Notes: generated from the letters alone by a model not told the origin. 64,000 nt of DNA from Amylibacter sp. SFDW26 (GCF_009184395.1 NZ_WEIC01000004.1:1-64000), one strand, 5' to 3'. Positions 26,656 through 36,757 are shown, counted from the first letter of the stretch. Numbers and translations are program-made.

Positions 26656-26682
26656 CCCAGCGGCAATTTCGCTGGGTTTTGT
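26656..26682 (+). terminator. intrinsic terminator before rpsM
   Basis: CCCAGCG and CGCTGGG arms with TTTT tail. Ends the rplO-secY-adk unit; the alpha unit promoter may lie between it and 26733 or be read through. Confidence 0.75.
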
Positions 26683-26733
26683 TGTGAAAACAGGTTCTGG
26701 AAACACGGAACCGCAACCAAAGGACTATAAAAC

Positions 26734-27102
26734 GTGGCACGTATTTCTGGCGTGAATATTCCCGATCATAAACGGGTAAAAATCGCTCTAACTTATATCC
26801 ACGGCATTGGTAACACCTCTGCTGTTAAAATCTGTAAAGATCTAGAAATTGCTGACGAACGTCGTATGAACGAATTGTCAGACGCGGATCTTTTGAAAAT
26901 TCGCGAATACATCGATGCAAACTTCGAAGTTGAAGGCGATCTGCGCCGTGAAGTTTCTATGAACATCAAACGTATGATGGACATGGGTTCTTATCGTGGT
27001 CTTCGTCACCGTCGTGGTTTGCCTGTTCGTGGTCAACGTACAAGCACAAACGCTCGCACACGCAAAGGCCCTGCAAAGGCCATTGCTGGTAAGAAGAAAT
27101 AG
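26734..27102 (+). CDS. rpsM: 30S ribosomal protein S13
   Basis: 122 residues with a GTG start (no nearby ATG), preceded by [26 protein letters not shown] and the tRNA-contacting tail [20 protein letters not shown] identify S13, which bridges to L5. First gene of the alpha unit. Confidence 0.97.
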   Translation: MARISGVNIPDHKRVKIALTYIHGIGNTSAVKICKDLEIADERRMNELSDADLLKIREYIDANFEVEGDLRREVSMNIKRMMDMGSYRGLRHRRGLPVRGQRTSTNARTRKGPAKAIAGKKK

Positions 27103-27115
27103 GAGGGTTTGAACA

Positions 27116-27502
27116 ATGGCTCGTGAAGCACGCATGAAGCGTAAAGAACGTAAGAACATCACAACTGGTGTTGCACACGTGAATTCGTCATTCAACAACA
27201 CAAAGATCTTGATTGCAGATGCCCAAGGCAACGCAATTTCATGGTCATCCGCTGGTACAATGGGTTTCCGCGGCTCTCGTAAATCAACACCTTACGCAGC
27301 TCAGATGGCTGCTGAAGATGCTGGTAAAAAAGCACAAGAGCACGGCGTTAAAACTTTAGAAGTAGAAGTTCAAGGTCCAGGTTCTGGCCGTGAATCAGCT
27401 CTTCGCGCCCTAGCTGCAATTGGTTTCAACATCACAGCAATCCGTGACGTTACACCAATGGCACACAACGGCTGTCGCCCACCAAAGCGTCGCCGCGTAT
27501 AA
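27116..27502 (+). CDS. rpsK: 30S ribosomal protein S11
   Basis: 128 residues; [20 protein letters not shown] and the C-terminal [18 protein letters not shown] are diagnostic. S11 shapes the platform around the E-site mRNA. GGAGG lies 9 bp upstream. rpsD is not between this gene and rpoA, as usual for alphaproteobacteria. Confidence 0.97.
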   Translation: MAREARMKRKERKNITTGVAHVNSSFNNTKILIADAQGNAISWSSAGTMGFRGSRKSTPYAAQMAAEDAGKKAQEHGVKTLEVEVQGPGSGRESALRALAAIGFNITAIRDVTPMAHNGCRPPKRRRV

Positions 27503-27598
27503 TAATTCTGGGCTGGTTTTAGGGCTGGCCCAACGTCATTTCAACCTCGAGCGTTTGCTGTTTCGGATCCATAACAGTGAACAAGAATGGAGGCCCAC

Positions 27599-28615
27599 AT
27601 GATCCATAAGAATTGGCAGGAACTTATTCGTCCTAACCAACTAGACATTAAACCAGGTGCAGATCCTTTGCGCTCTGCGACAGCTGTTGCAGAACCTTTG
27701 GAGCGTGGCTTTGGTTTGACACTAGGTAACGCATTGCGTCGTGTATTGTTGTCATCTCTGCAAGGCGCAGCGATCACTTCTGTGCAAATCGACAATGTAT
27801 TGCATGAGTTTTCATCAGTTGCTGGTGTACGTGAAGACGTAACAGACATCGTTTTGAACCTTAAAGGCGTGGCTATTGCCATGGAAGCCGAAGGTCAGAA
27901 ACGTGTTTCTATCTCTGCAAAAGGTCCTGGTGTTGTAACCGCTGGCGATATCACTGAAACGGCTGGTATTGAAGTTCTAAACAAAGATCACGTGATCTGT
28001 CACCTAGACGATGGCGCATCTTTGTTTATGGAAATGACTGTTGAAACAGGCAAAGGCTACATTGCTGGCGACAAAAATCGTCCAGACGATGCGCCTATTG
28101 GCTTGATCCCAATCGATGCTTTGTTCTCACCTGTTAAGCGCGTGTCATATGATGTGCAACCAACACGTGAAGGTCAGGTTCTTGATTATGATAAACTGAC
28201 TATGAAAGTTGAAACAGACGGTTCAATTTCTCCTGAAGATGCAATCGCGTTTGCGGCACGTATCCTTCAAGATCAATTGTCAGTCTTCGTAAACTTCGAC
28301 GAGCCAGAATCTGCGAACCGCCAAGAAGAAGAAGACGAGTTGGAATTCAACCCACTTCTACTGAAGAAAGTGGACGAATTGGAATTGTCTGTGCGTTCAG
28401 CAAACTGCCTGAAGAACGACAACATCGTTTACATCGGCGATTTGATCCAAAAGACAGAGGCAGAAATGCTTCGTACGCCAAACTTTGGCCGCAAGTCATT
28501 GAACGAGATCAAAGAGGTTCTGACTGGCATGGGTCTGCACCTAGGTATGGACATTGTGGATTGGCCACCGGACAACATCGAAGAGTTGGCTAAGAAATAC
28601 GAAGACCAGTTCTAA
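27599..28615 (+). CDS. rpoA: RNA polymerase alpha subunit
   Basis: 338 residues from [20 protein letters not shown], the usual length; GGAGG lies 7 bp upstream of this ATG, so an ATG four codons earlier is not used. NTD residues 20-235 contain the dimer and beta-binding parts ([20 protein letters not shown]). The CTD (about 255-320) with [19 protein letters not shown] and [12 protein letters not shown] binds UP elements and activators. Confidence 0.97.
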   Translation: MIHKNWQELIRPNQLDIKPGADPLRSATAVAEPLERGFGLTLGNALRRVLLSSLQGAAITSVQIDNVLHEFSSVAGVREDVTDIVLNLKGVAIAMEAEGQKRVSISAKGPGVVTAGDITETAGIEVLNKDHVICHLDDGASLFMEMTVETGKGYIAGDKNRPDDAPIGLIPIDALFSPVKRVSYDVQPTREGQVLDYDKLTMKVETDGSISPEDAIAFAARILQDQLSVFVNFDEPESANRQEEEDELEFNPLLLKKVDELELSVRSANCLKNDNIVYIGDLIQKTEAEMLRTPNFGRKSLNEIKEVLTGMGLHLGMDIVDWPPDNIEELAKKYEDQF

Positions 28616-28757
28616 TAAAGTTTCGGGCAGGCTTACGAGCCTGTCCAAAAAATGCCCACAAATGGTGGGGAATATCTGGGCAATAATGCCCCAAGGAGTG
28701 TGAGACCCAACGCAGGCTCGCCAGACAAAGTAAAAACGAAGATAAAGGATTAATATT

Positions 28758-29177
28758 ATGCGTCACGCACGTGGTTACCGCCGCCTAAATCGTACACATG
28801 AACACCGTAAAGCGTTGTTCTCGAACATGGCTGGCTCGCTTATTGAACATGAGCAAATCAAAACAACATTGCCGAAAGCTAAAGAACTTCGCCCAATCGT
28901 TGAAAAACTAATTACATTGGCAAAACGTGGTGATCTTCACGCACGTCGCCAAGCCGCATCAAAACTAAAGCAAGAAGCATATGTTGCTAAACTGTTTGAG
29001 GTTTTGGGCCCACGCTACAAAGAGCGTCAAGGTGGTTACATCCGCGTTCTTAAAGCGGGCTTCCGTTATGGCGATATGGCACCTATGGCGATCATCGAAT
29101 TCGTTGATCGTGATGTAGATGCAAAGGGTAAAGCCGATAAAGCTCGCGTTGCAGAAGAAGATGCAGCCGAAGAATAA
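28758..29177 (+). CDS. rplQ: 50S ribosomal protein L17
   Basis: 139 residues starting [20 protein letters not shown] with the basic 23S-binding core; an acidic tail ([12 protein letters not shown]) extends it, as in other alphaproteobacteria. Last gene of the ribosomal cluster; 142 bp separate it from rpoA. Confidence 0.97.
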   Translation: MRHARGYRRLNRTHEHRKALFSNMAGSLIEHEQIKTTLPKAKELRPIVEKLITLAKRGDLHARRQAASKLKQEAYVAKLFEVLGPRYKERQGGYIRVLKAGFRYGDMAPMAIIEFVDRDVDAKGKADKARVAEEDAAEE

Positions 29178-29207
29178 GTTTCCCCTACGTTAGTATTGGA
29201 AATACGA

Positions 29208-29235
29208 AAGCCCTGCTGCGAAGTGGGGCTTTTTT
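29208..29235 (+). terminator. intrinsic terminator after rplQ
   Basis: AAGCCC and GGGGCTT arms followed by TTTTT. Ends the alpha operon. Confidence 0.85.
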
Positions 29236-29313
29236 GTGTCATAAATTTGAAAAGTTACCTGTCTAAAGGTTAGTTTTTGTTGACTATTCTATATTTTCGC
29301 CCTCTAAGGAAGT

Positions 29314-29925
29314 ATGGCAGATAAAAGTAATTTAGATAGTGAATTAAAAAAACTCGAGGAAATTTCTCCTCTGGGCTATAGTATTGGTTTGCATATTCGT
29401 TTCGCTTCCCCACTTATTTCTTCGCACACGTGGTCGAAGAAATGGCAGGATCATTATACCAACAATGTCTATGGTTTGCGTGACCCTATGGTCGCTTGGT
29501 CATTTGCTAAACAAGGCGTTTGCCGCTGGAATGAATGCCCTCTCCCAGACCCTTTTGATATTATTAAGCAAGCCCGTGAGCATGGGCTTAAACATGGTGC
29601 AACAATCTCTCATGGACGCATTTCCTCACGATCTATCGTGGGAATCGCACGTGAAGATCGTGAATTTACCATTGATGAACTCTTAGAAGCACAGAAAATC
29701 GTAATGGATCTTCACCGTAAGGCTGAATTACCTGCGCGATTAACGGATGCCCAACGCGAAGCTTTAGAGCTTGTTGCTGATGGGTATCGATACGAAATGG
29801 CAGCTGCAAAGCTTGGCATATCGGTGAGTGCTTTCAAGGTAAGATTGTTTTCTGCGCGCTCTCGTCTGTTGGCGAAAACGACTGCAGAAGCAGTGCAACG
29901 TGCGAAGGACTATAAGCTATTGTAA
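29314..29925 (+). CDS. luxR: LuxR-type quorum-sensing regulator
   Basis: 203 residues. Residues 15-135 look like an autoinducer-binding domain: WSKKWQDHYTNNVYGLRDPM keeps the Trp, Tyr and Asp-Pro used to hold acyl-homoserine lactones, followed by a conserved Trp. Residues 145-200 form an atypical LuxR helix-turn-helix (LTDAQREALELVADGYRYEM, LGISVSAFKVRLFSARSRL). It lies directly upstream of the luxI homologue in the same direction. A weak dyad (TTACCT at 29255 with AGGTTA at 29267) 40-60 bp before the ATG could be a lux-type box, but its symmetry is poor. Confidence 0.85.
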   Translation: MADKSNLDSELKKLEEISPLGYSIGLHIRFASPLISSHTWSKKWQDHYTNNVYGLRDPMVAWSFAKQGVCRWNECPLPDPFDIIKQAREHGLKHGATISHGRISSRSIVGIAREDREFTIDELLEAQKIVMDLHRKAELPARLTDAQREALELVADGYRYEMAAAKLGISVSAFKVRLFSARSRLLAKTTAEAVQRAKDYKLL

Positions 29926-29997
29926 CTTAGTAGCCCGTCAGAATTATTACCCCAGCTTGTAGTGAATATTAATGCCTATTTAAAGGATGAGGCTACT

Positions 29998-30585
29998 ATG
30001 CAAGCGACTACTTTATCATTTAACAATATCCATACTTATGGAGAATTATTTACGAATTTGCTCAAAGCACGTTATGAAAGTTTCTCTTTAGGGAAGCCTG
30101 CGGAAACCCCTGGAACTGAAGGAATGGAGTTTGACCAATATGACACTCCTGATAGCCGTTGGGTCGCTATTCATGATGCTGGGCATGTTCTTGGTGGTTT
30201 CCGGCTAACACCAACAACGGCAGAATGTGGCATGTATTCTTATATGATCAAAGATGCGCAAGCTGGGTTGAGTGAAGCAATCCCAGACGACCTTTTGTAT
30301 GTAGAAGCACCATGCGCCCCTCATATTTTTGAATTTTCCCGTTTTTTTATTACTGATGGGCTACCTTCGCATACACGGAAAACCGTACAGTCACGTTTGT
30401 TGTATGCGTTGTTGGAAACACGTCAAACACTGGGTGTTGAGATTGTTTTGGGTTTGGGCTCTGTCAGCTTGGGGCGCTGGATGAAACGTAGCGGTTTGGA
30501 AATTGATCCGTTGGGCCCGATTATTGAAATCGATGGTAAAGAACACCAAAGCTATATCGTGAACCTGCCTGAGGTTGCACTGTAA
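29998..30585 (+). CDS. luxI: Acyl-homoserine-lactone synthase (LuxI family)
   Basis: 195 residues from ATG with AAGGATGAGG upstream. Conserved LuxI features: RYESF (Arg and Phe of the SAM pocket), FDQYDTPDSRWV with the two Asp, GGFRLTPT (Arg) and FEFSRFF (Glu and Arg of the catalytic face). It makes an acyl-HSL from S-adenosylmethionine and acyl-ACP in the cytoplasm; chain length cannot be predicted. 72 bp after luxR, so the pair is likely a self-contained quorum-sensing circuit. Confidence 0.92.
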   Translation: MQATTLSFNNIHTYGELFTNLLKARYESFSLGKPAETPGTEGMEFDQYDTPDSRWVAIHDAGHVLGGFRLTPTTAECGMYSYMIKDAQAGLSEAIPDDLLYVEAPCAPHIFEFSRFFITDGLPSHTRKTVQSRLLYALLETRQTLGVEIVLGLGSVSLGRWMKRSGLEIDPLGPIIEIDGKEHQSYIVNLPEVAL

Positions 30586-30639
30586 GGAAAAGCTTTTGTG
30601 CTGATTGCAAGCTTCTGACTGCTGTGAGATACATGCCCT

Positions 30640-31962
30640 ATGGCGGATTTATTTGACACAGTTGGCGCAAAGCCTGAACACGCGGAAAAGAACACTCCGC
30701 TTGCAGATCGTATCAGACCTCGGACATTGAACGAGGTGATTGGTCAGCAGCATCTGATTGGGGATGATGGTGCGCTGACGTTGATGTTGAAATCCAGTAG
30801 TTTGGCGTCGATTATATTCTGGGGGCCACCTGGGGTGGGGAAAACAACATTGGCAAGATTACTTGCCAATGAGACTGACAAAACATTCGTCCAAATAAGC
30901 GCTATTTTTTCAGGTGTCGCTGATCTGAAAAAGGTCTTTGAGGCCGCTAGGCTACGTCGTTCGAATGGCACACAAACATTGCTGTTTGTGGATGAGATTC
31001 ACCGCTTTAACAAATCCCAGCAAGATAGCTTTCTGCCGTTTATGGAAGATGGCACAATTATTTTGGTCGGTGCCACGACAGAAAACCCATCGTTCGAGTT
31101 GAACTCTGCGCTTTTATCGCGATCACAGGTTTTGGTGTTGGAACGGTTGGAGTTGAAAGATCTAGAGCTTATGGCGCAACGTGCCGAGGCTGAGGTTGGA
31201 GAAAAGCTGCCACTAAAGGCCGAAGCACGCGAAGCTCTGCTGGAAATGGCAGATGGCGATGGGCGCAGCTTACTGAACTTGATCGAACAATGTTTTGGTT
31301 GGGGTTCAAAAAAGCCAGTTGATATTGAGGATTTGTCGAAACGCCTACAACGGCGTGCCGCGCAATACGATAAATCTGGGGACGGGCATTACAATCTGAT
31401 TTCTGCACTGCACAAGTCGGTGCGGGGTAGTGACCCCGATGCTGCATTATATTGGTTTACACGTATGTTGGATGGCGGCGAAGACCCGCGGTATTTGGCG
31501 CGGCGTATTACACGTATGGCTGTAGAAGACATCGGGTTGGCTGATCCGAATGCGCAAGCCGTATGTTTACAATCGTGGGAAACCTTTGAACGACTTGGCA
31601 GTCCAGAAGGTGAACTGGCTTTAGCGCAGGCGCTGATCTATTTGGCTTTGGCTCCGAAATCGAATGCAGCTTATGTGGCTTATAAAGCGGCTTACGCGCA
31701 GGCTAAATCTACAGGTTCTAAGAAGCCACCTAATCATATTTTGAATGCGCCAACTAAGATGATGAAAGAGCAGGGGTACGGTGATGGATATGCCTATGAC
31801 CATGATGCCGAGGATGGGTTTTCTGGTCAGAACTACTTCCCTGATGGTATGAACCGTGGTGTGTATTATTTCCCCGTTGAACGGGGTCATGAGCGTGAAT
31901 TCAAAAAACGCATGGATTATTTTGCAAAATTGCGTGTTAAAAGGAACGCGGACAAAAAATAA
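30640..31962 (+). CDS. rarA: Replication-associated recombination protein RarA/MgsA
   Basis: 440 residues, full length. AAA+ clamp-loader-like ATPase: Walker A GPPGVGKTTLAR near residue 63, Walker B LLFVDEIHRFNKSQQD, sensor 1 GATTENPSFELNSALLSRS, then the C-terminal tetramerisation domain (PPNHILNAPTKMMKEQGYG). Acts at stalled or collapsed replication forks. 54 bp after luxI on the same strand; no link in function is expected. Confidence 0.96.
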   Translation: MADLFDTVGAKPEHAEKNTPLADRIRPRTLNEVIGQQHLIGDDGALTLMLKSSSLASIIFWGPPGVGKTTLARLLANETDKTFVQISAIFSGVADLKKVFEAARLRRSNGTQTLLFVDEIHRFNKSQQDSFLPFMEDGTIILVGATTENPSFELNSALLSRSQVLVLERLELKDLELMAQRAEAEVGEKLPLKAEAREALLEMADGDGRSLLNLIEQCFGWGSKKPVDIEDLSKRLQRRAAQYDKSGDGHYNLISALHKSVRGSDPDAALYWFTRMLDGGEDPRYLARRITRMAVEDIGLADPNAQAVCLQSWETFERLGSPEGELALAQALIYLALAPKSNAAYVAYKAAYAQAKSTGSKKPPNHILNAPTKMMKEQGYGDGYAYDHDAEDGFSGQNYFPDGMNRGVYYFPVERGHEREFKKRMDYFAKLRVKRNADKK

Positions 31963-32031
31963 ACGCGGCTTTACTCTCGTATCCCGTCATAAAGCGCAGT
32001 AAGGGTACCGCGAATTTAGGGGATGATCCCA

Positions 32032-32412
32032 ATGTTAAACACAATCGGACTTGTTGCAGTTGGCGGCGCTATTGGCGCTGTTTGCCGTTATAGTATGGTT
32101 CTATGGGCTGCGCGCATGTTTGGCGCAGGGTTTCCTGTGGGCACGATGATTGTGAATATTATCGGTTCGTTTGTCATGGGCATGATTGCAGTGGTGTTTA
32201 TGCACAAGGTACATCATCCCGTTATTGTGCCGCTTGTGATGACTGGTGTTTTGGGTGGTTTCACAACATTTTCTGCATTCTCGTTGGATGCACTCGCATT
32301 ATTTGAAAAAGGTAAGATCGCAAGCGCTGGGTTTTATGTTTTTGGGTCGGTTGGTTTATCCATCTTTGCCCTGTTTTTGGGTTTAATCTGCGCGCGGAGT
32401 ATATGGGCATGA
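32032..32412 (+). CDS. crcB: Fluoride channel Fluc/CrcB
   Basis: 126 residues from MLNTIGLVAVGGAIGAVCRY; AGGGG lies 9 bp upstream, whereas an ATG three codons earlier touches it. Four TM helices; GAVCRY, PVGTMIVNIIGSFVMG and GGFTTFSAFSLD are family signatures for the dual-topology fluoride exporter. No fluoride riboswitch is apparent in the short upstream gap. Its stop overlaps the next gene as ATGA. Confidence 0.93.
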   Translation: MLNTIGLVAVGGAIGAVCRYSMVLWAARMFGAGFPVGTMIVNIIGSFVMGMIAVVFMHKVHHPVIVPLVMTGVLGGFTTFSAFSLDALALFEKGKIASAGFYVFGSVGLSIFALFLGLICARSIWA

Positions 32413-33458
32413 GCCGAGTACAAATGTTAGAAGTCGAAGCCGACGGCGACGGCCAACGTGTTGATCGTTGGTTACGTAAACGTTTTCCGCATCTCAGCCA
32501 AATACGGATCGAAAAGATGTGCCGTAAGGGTGATTTGCGCGTGGATGGTAAACGCGTGAAAGCGAACAGCCGTGTGGAAGAAGGCCAAAGTGTGCGTGTA
32601 CCACCGATCCCAGATGAAGGCGCTGCTGAAGTACGCGGGCGTGAGTATCATGTGTCTGACGCAGATGCCGCGATGATCCAATCCTGCGTGTTATATAAAG
32701 ACGACGATATTATCGTTTTGAACAAACCGGCTGGTTTGGCAGTGCAGGGCGGAACGAAGACAAATGTTCACGTAGATGGTTTGGCCGAAGCGTTGAAATT
32801 CGGCAATGATGATAAGCCCAAACTGGTACACCGTTTGGACCGAGATACGTCTGGCATTTTGCTTTTGGCACGCACAGGTAAAGCGGCACAATGGCTGGCG
32901 AAAGCGTTTCAATCCCGTGATACGCGTAAGATTTACTGGGCTGCAGTTGCTGGTGTGACACGCCCTAAATTGGGAACTATTCGGTATGGCTTGGTCAAAG
33001 CTGGTGGTCATGGGCCAAATGGCGGTGGTGAAAAGATGTATTGTATCCATCCGAATGAGGTGGATGCTACGAAGGGTGCAAAACGTGCCACGACGGATTA
33101 TGCCACGATCAATGAACTTGGGCGCCGTGTATCTTGGATGGCATTGGTGCCAATCACAGGCCGCACGCACCAATTGCGCGCACATATGGCAGAGATCGGA
33201 AATCCGATCATTGGCGACGGTAAATATGGTGGCAGCGCACAGGTGAATGACGGTGATGGTTGGGGATCACAGTTGGGTGGTGACATTAGTAAGAAGCTGC
33301 ACCTTCATGCGCGTTCTATTTCGTTTGATCACCCATCAACAGGTCGCCGCATGACATTCACAGCAGATTTGCCAGACCATATGAACCGTACATGGGAGTT
33401 TTTGGCCTGGGATATTGCCGATGCACCTGCGGATCCCTTTGAAGAGCAGTTTGAATAA
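32409..33458 (+). CDS. rluC: RluA-family 23S rRNA pseudouridine synthase
   Basis: 349 residues from MSRVQMLEVEADGDGQRVDR. An S4 RNA-binding domain (15-75) precedes the synthase core with the catalytic Asp in LVHRLDRDTSGILLLART, and ITGRTHQLRAHMAEIGNPI. Most like RluC, which modifies 23S positions 955/2504/2580 in E. coli; RluD-type cannot be strictly excluded. Overlaps crcB by 4 bp and the ATP12 gene by 1 bp, an arrangement common in Rhodobacterales. Confidence 0.93.
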   Translation: MSRVQMLEVEADGDGQRVDRWLRKRFPHLSQIRIEKMCRKGDLRVDGKRVKANSRVEEGQSVRVPPIPDEGAAEVRGREYHVSDADAAMIQSCVLYKDDDIIVLNKPAGLAVQGGTKTNVHVDGLAEALKFGNDDKPKLVHRLDRDTSGILLLARTGKAAQWLAKAFQSRDTRKIYWAAVAGVTRPKLGTIRYGLVKAGGHGPNGGGEKMYCIHPNEVDATKGAKRATTDYATINELGRRVSWMALVPITGRTHQLRAHMAEIGNPIIGDGKYGGSAQVNDGDGWGSQLGGDISKKLHLHARSISFDHPSTGRRMTFTADLPDHMNRTWEFLAWDIADAPADPFEEQFE

Positions 33459-34162
33459 TGGCAGATTGGGCGCAAAAAGTATTTTGGTCTGAAGTCAGCG
33501 TTGGCAAAGTGGCAGAGGGGTATTCTATTTTGCTGGATGGACGTGAAGTCCGTACGCCATTAAAATCGAAATTATATGTACCGACTGAAGCGTTCGCGCA
33601 TGAGATAGCTAAAGAGTGGGCATCACTGGAAGAGAAGGTTGATCCTGAGAAGTTACCGCTGACGAAAATTGCAAATGCTGCGATTGATAAGGTATCTGTC
33701 CAGTCTGATGCTATCATTCCAATGTTGGCTGAATATGCGACAACGGATTTGCTATCTTATCGTGCCGTTTCCCCCGAAGGATTGGTTGAGCGCCAACAAA
33801 TGACATGGGACCCTTTGCTGGATTGGTTTGCAAAAGAATATGATGTGACTTTGAAAACAGGCACTGGTGTAATGCCTGTCGAGCAGGCACCTGATGTGCT
33901 GGATGTGTGTTCGAAGATTTTACAAAAATACACAGCTTTTGAATTGGCTGCAGTTTATGATTTGATTACTTTGTCTGGGTCGTTTGTTATTGGTCTTGCG
34001 ACTGCCCAAAAACGCATCGACGTTTCGACGGCTTGGGCGGCTTCACGCATTGATGAAGAGTGGCAAATTGAGCAATGGGGCGAAGATGAAGAAGCGACGT
34101 CTCTTACGAAAGCTCGCTGTGATGCCTTTAAACGTTCCTTTTTTGTTCTGAAAATGATCTAA
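33458..34162 (+). CDS. ATP12-family F1-ATPase assembly chaperone
   Basis: 234 residues: KVFWSEVSVGKVAEGYSILL with DGREVRTPLKSKLYVPTEAF at the N-terminus, LTKIANAAIDKV, and TTDLLSYRAVSPEGL. ATP12 binds the F1 alpha subunit during ATP synthase assembly; the family is found in mitochondria and alphaproteobacteria, which supports the taxonomic placement. TAATG overlap with rluC couples translation. Confidence 0.93.
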   Translation: MADWAQKVFWSEVSVGKVAEGYSILLDGREVRTPLKSKLYVPTEAFAHEIAKEWASLEEKVDPEKLPLTKIANAAIDKVSVQSDAIIPMLAEYATTDLLSYRAVSPEGLVERQQMTWDPLLDWFAKEYDVTLKTGTGVMPVEQAPDVLDVCSKILQKYTAFELAAVYDLITLSGSFVIGLATAQKRIDVSTAWAASRIDEEWQIEQWGEDEEATSLTKARCDAFKRSFFVLKMI

Positions 34163-34318
34163 AGATTGCTATATATAACATTTGTTTTTTTATTTTTGCA
34201 TAAAAACAGGGCATTAACGCGACGAAAACATGACTCGTCCCTTGACGTGCAAGCCAACTCCTGTCCAAATGTGGGTCTAGATTAAGGGATTCCTTACTCT
34301 ATCAATAATACTGGCTGT

Positions 34319-34355
34319 GATGGCCGGGAGAGAGCCCCTAATGGGGCTGACCATC
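34319..34355 (+). promoter_or_regulatory. Leader hairpin before aapJ
   Basis: GATGG/CCATC arms enclose an AGCCCC/GGGGCT hairpin with a TAAT loop, directly ahead of the AGGAAGAGG Shine-Dalgarno. It could control stability or translation of the abundant binding-protein mRNA. The rest of 34163-34371 is AT-rich with no gene. Confidence 0.45.
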
Positions 34356-34371
34356 AGGAAGAGGTAAAAAA

Positions 34372-35391
34372 ATGAAAAAATCTGTATTTCTAGGCACGCT
34401 AGCCGCAGCATCTGTAGCTGCTGGTGTAGCTGCTGCGGGTACGCTTGACGATGTCAAAGCTGCTGGCGAACTAAAATGTGGTGTTTCCACAGGTCTAGTT
34501 GGTTTTGCTGCTGCTGACGCGAACGGTAAGTGGGGCGGTTTCGACGTTGATGTATGTCGCGCTGTTGCTGCTGCTGTTTTGGGCGACGGCTCAAAAGTTA
34601 AGTTCGTACCAACAACTGGTAAAACACGTTTTACTGCTTTGGCTTCAGGCGAAGTTGACATGTTGGCACGTAACACAACATGGACATTCTCACGCGATGT
34701 AGACCTTAAGTTTGAATTCGTTGGTGTGAACTACTATGACGGCCAAGGTTTCATGGTTCCAAAAGCATTGGGTGTTACATCTGCTAAAGATTTAGACGGT
34801 GCTACTGTATGTATCCAAACTGGTACAACAACAGAGTTGAACTTGGCGGACTTCTTCCGTTCAAACAACATCTCTTACGAGCCAGTTCCAGTGGAAACAA
34901 ACGCTGAAACACAAGCTCAATACCTAGCTGGTGCATGTGACGTTTACACAACTGACGCATCTGGCCTAGCGGCTACTCGTGCGACATTTGAAAATCCAGA
35001 TGACCACACAGTACTACCAGAAATCATTTCTAAAGAGCCTTTGGGCCCACTAGTACGTCACGGTGACAACCAATGGGGCGACATCGTTCGCTGGACATTG
35101 AACGCTTTGATCACAGCTGAAGAGCTAAACATTACATCTGCAAATGTTGCTCAATCTTCAGCCGCTGCTGGTAACAACCCAGAAGTTAACCGTCTGTTGG
35201 GTACAGAAGGTGACTTGGGCGCGATGCTTGGTCTAGACAAAGCATGGGCATCTCGTGCAATTGCGAATGCTGGTAACTACGGTGAAATCTTCGCGACTAA
35301 CATTGGTGAAGGTTCTCCAATCGGTATCGCACGTGGTTTGAACGCTCCGTGGACAGATGGTGGTTTGATCTACTCTCCACCTTTCCGTTAA
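34372..35391 (+). CDS. aapJ: General L-amino acid ABC transporter, substrate-binding protein
   Basis: 339 residues with a signal peptide (MKKSVFLGTLAAASVAAGVA then AAG). GTLDDVKAAGELKCGVSTGL, DVDVCRAVAAAVLGD and EPLGPLVRHGDNQW match AapJ, the broad-specificity periplasmic amino-acid binder. A terminator between this gene and aapQ probably lets most transcripts stop here, giving excess binding protein over membrane parts. Codon use is strongly biased, as expected for high expression. Confidence 0.95.
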   Translation: MKKSVFLGTLAAASVAAGVAAAGTLDDVKAAGELKCGVSTGLVGFAAADANGKWGGFDVDVCRAVAAAVLGDGSKVKFVPTTGKTRFTALASGEVDMLARNTTWTFSRDVDLKFEFVGVNYYDGQGFMVPKALGVTSAKDLDGATVCIQTGTTTELNLADFFRSNNISYEPVPVETNAETQAQYLAGACDVYTTDASGLAATRATFENPDDHTVLPEIISKEPLGPLVRHGDNQWGDIVRWTLNALITAEELNITSANVAQSSAAAGNNPEVNRLLGTEGDLGAMLGLDKAWASRAIANAGNYGEIFATNIGEGSPIGIARGLNAPWTDGGLIYSPPFR

Positions 35392-35403
35392 TCGGTTAGA
35401 GTT

Positions 35404-35433
35404 AAGGGCGCAGCATAGTCTGCGCCCTTTTCT
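35404..35433 (+). terminator. intrinsic terminator between aapJ and aapQ
   Basis: AAGGGCGCAG and CTGCGCCCTT arms with TTTTCTT tail. Likely partial, setting the stoichiometry of the transporter. Confidence 0.85.
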
Positions 35434-35538
35434 TATATAAAAAAGACTTACAAAAAACTCCGGGGAGGGAAGGTTTTGATGTGAGCACGCACATCAAGCC
35501 ACTAATCATTACCCGCATAAAAAAGGGAGTGTAGACAC

Positions 35539-36756
35539 ATGTCTGCAATAACCGATCCAGTTAAGGGCGGTTTCCGACCAAGCATGCTGTTGTACGATAC
35601 ACGTTATCGTTCAATGACAATCCAGATTATCGCCCTCGTTGGCTTTTTAATCGCGATTGGCTGGCTGGTCAGTAACACAGCACAAAACCTTGCTGATCTT
35701 GGTAAACCACTAGGATTTAGCTTTTTATGGGAACCAGCAGGTTATGATATTAACCAGCGGTTGATCGAATATAATTCACAAATGACACACGCACGCGCGT
35801 CACTGGTAGGTGTTCTAAACACTATGTTGGTGGCATTTCTTGGGTGTATCACAGCGACAGTCATCGGTGTTTTGGTGGGCGTTATGCGTCTTTCGAAAAA
35901 CTGGTTGATCTCGCGTTTAATGACAATCTACATCGAAGGCTTCCGGAATGTTCCTGTTCTGCTTTGGATTTTGATCACGATGGCTATTTTCATCGAAGTT
36001 TTCCCACAGCCAAGAGACTTTCGTGGTGAAGATGCTGTCGCATCTATGTCATTGTTTGACAGTGTCGCATTAACAAACCGCGGTATTTATATTCCAGCAC
36101 CAACTTGGTTTGCTGGGTCAGGCGCTGTAATCGCAGTATTCTTGGCATCTATCGTCGGTATGGTCTTCTTTGGTAAATGGGCGCGCAAACGCCAAGAACA
36201 AACAGGTGAAATCCTGCCAACGTTCTGGATCAAACTTGCGATTTTCTTTGTTCCAGCCATTCTAGCCTATTACATTTTGGGCAAGCCAATTGGTTTGGAA
36301 TATCCAGAATTGAAAGGCTTTAACTTTAAAGGTGGCTTCTACATGCGGAACTCGTTGATCGCATTGTGGTTTGCTTTGTCTCTTTATACGGCTGCATTTA
36401 TCGCGGAAACAGTTCGCTCTGGTATTCAGGCCGTTTCTAAAGGTCAAACAGAAGCTGCTGCTGCTTTGGGCCTTCGCCAAGGACGCATCACAAGCTTGGT
36501 TGTTCTACCGCAAGCTTTGCGCGTGATTATCCCACCGATGATTTCGCAATATCTGAACCTGACCAAAAACTCGTCATTGGCGATTGCGGTTGGCTATATG
36601 GATATTACGGGCACATTGGGCGGTATTACGTTGAACCAAACGGGCCGTGAAATGGAATGTCTGATGATCCTTATGGCGATCTATCTGGCAATCTCGCTAA
36701 CAATCTCGACGGTTATGAATTGGTATAATGACCGCGTTAAGTTGCAGGAGCGTTGA
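35539..36756 (+). CDS. aapQ: General L-amino acid ABC transporter, permease AapQ
   Basis: 405 residues, about eight TM helices. The conserved HisM-type permease region has TLLGVMRLSKNW-like N-part (VLVGVMRLSKNWLISRLMTI), YIEGFRNVPVLLWI and the EAA loop ETVRSGIQAVSKGQTEAAAA LGL. Two bases separate its TGA from aapM. Confidence 0.94.
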   Translation: MSAITDPVKGGFRPSMLLYDTRYRSMTIQIIALVGFLIAIGWLVSNTAQNLADLGKPLGFSFLWEPAGYDINQRLIEYNSQMTHARASLVGVLNTMLVAFLGCITATVIGVLVGVMRLSKNWLISRLMTIYIEGFRNVPVLLWILITMAIFIEVFPQPRDFRGEDAVASMSLFDSVALTNRGIYIPAPTWFAGSGAVIAVFLASIVGMVFFGKWARKRQEQTGEILPTFWIKLAIFFVPAILAYYILGKPIGLEYPELKGFNFKGGFYMRNSLIALWFALSLYTAAFIAETVRSGIQAVSKGQTEAAAALGLRQGRITSLVVLPQALRVIIPPMISQYLNLTKNSSLAIAVGYMDITGTLGGITLNQTGREMECLMILMAIYLAISLTISTVMNWYNDRVKLQER

Positions 36757-36757
36757 T

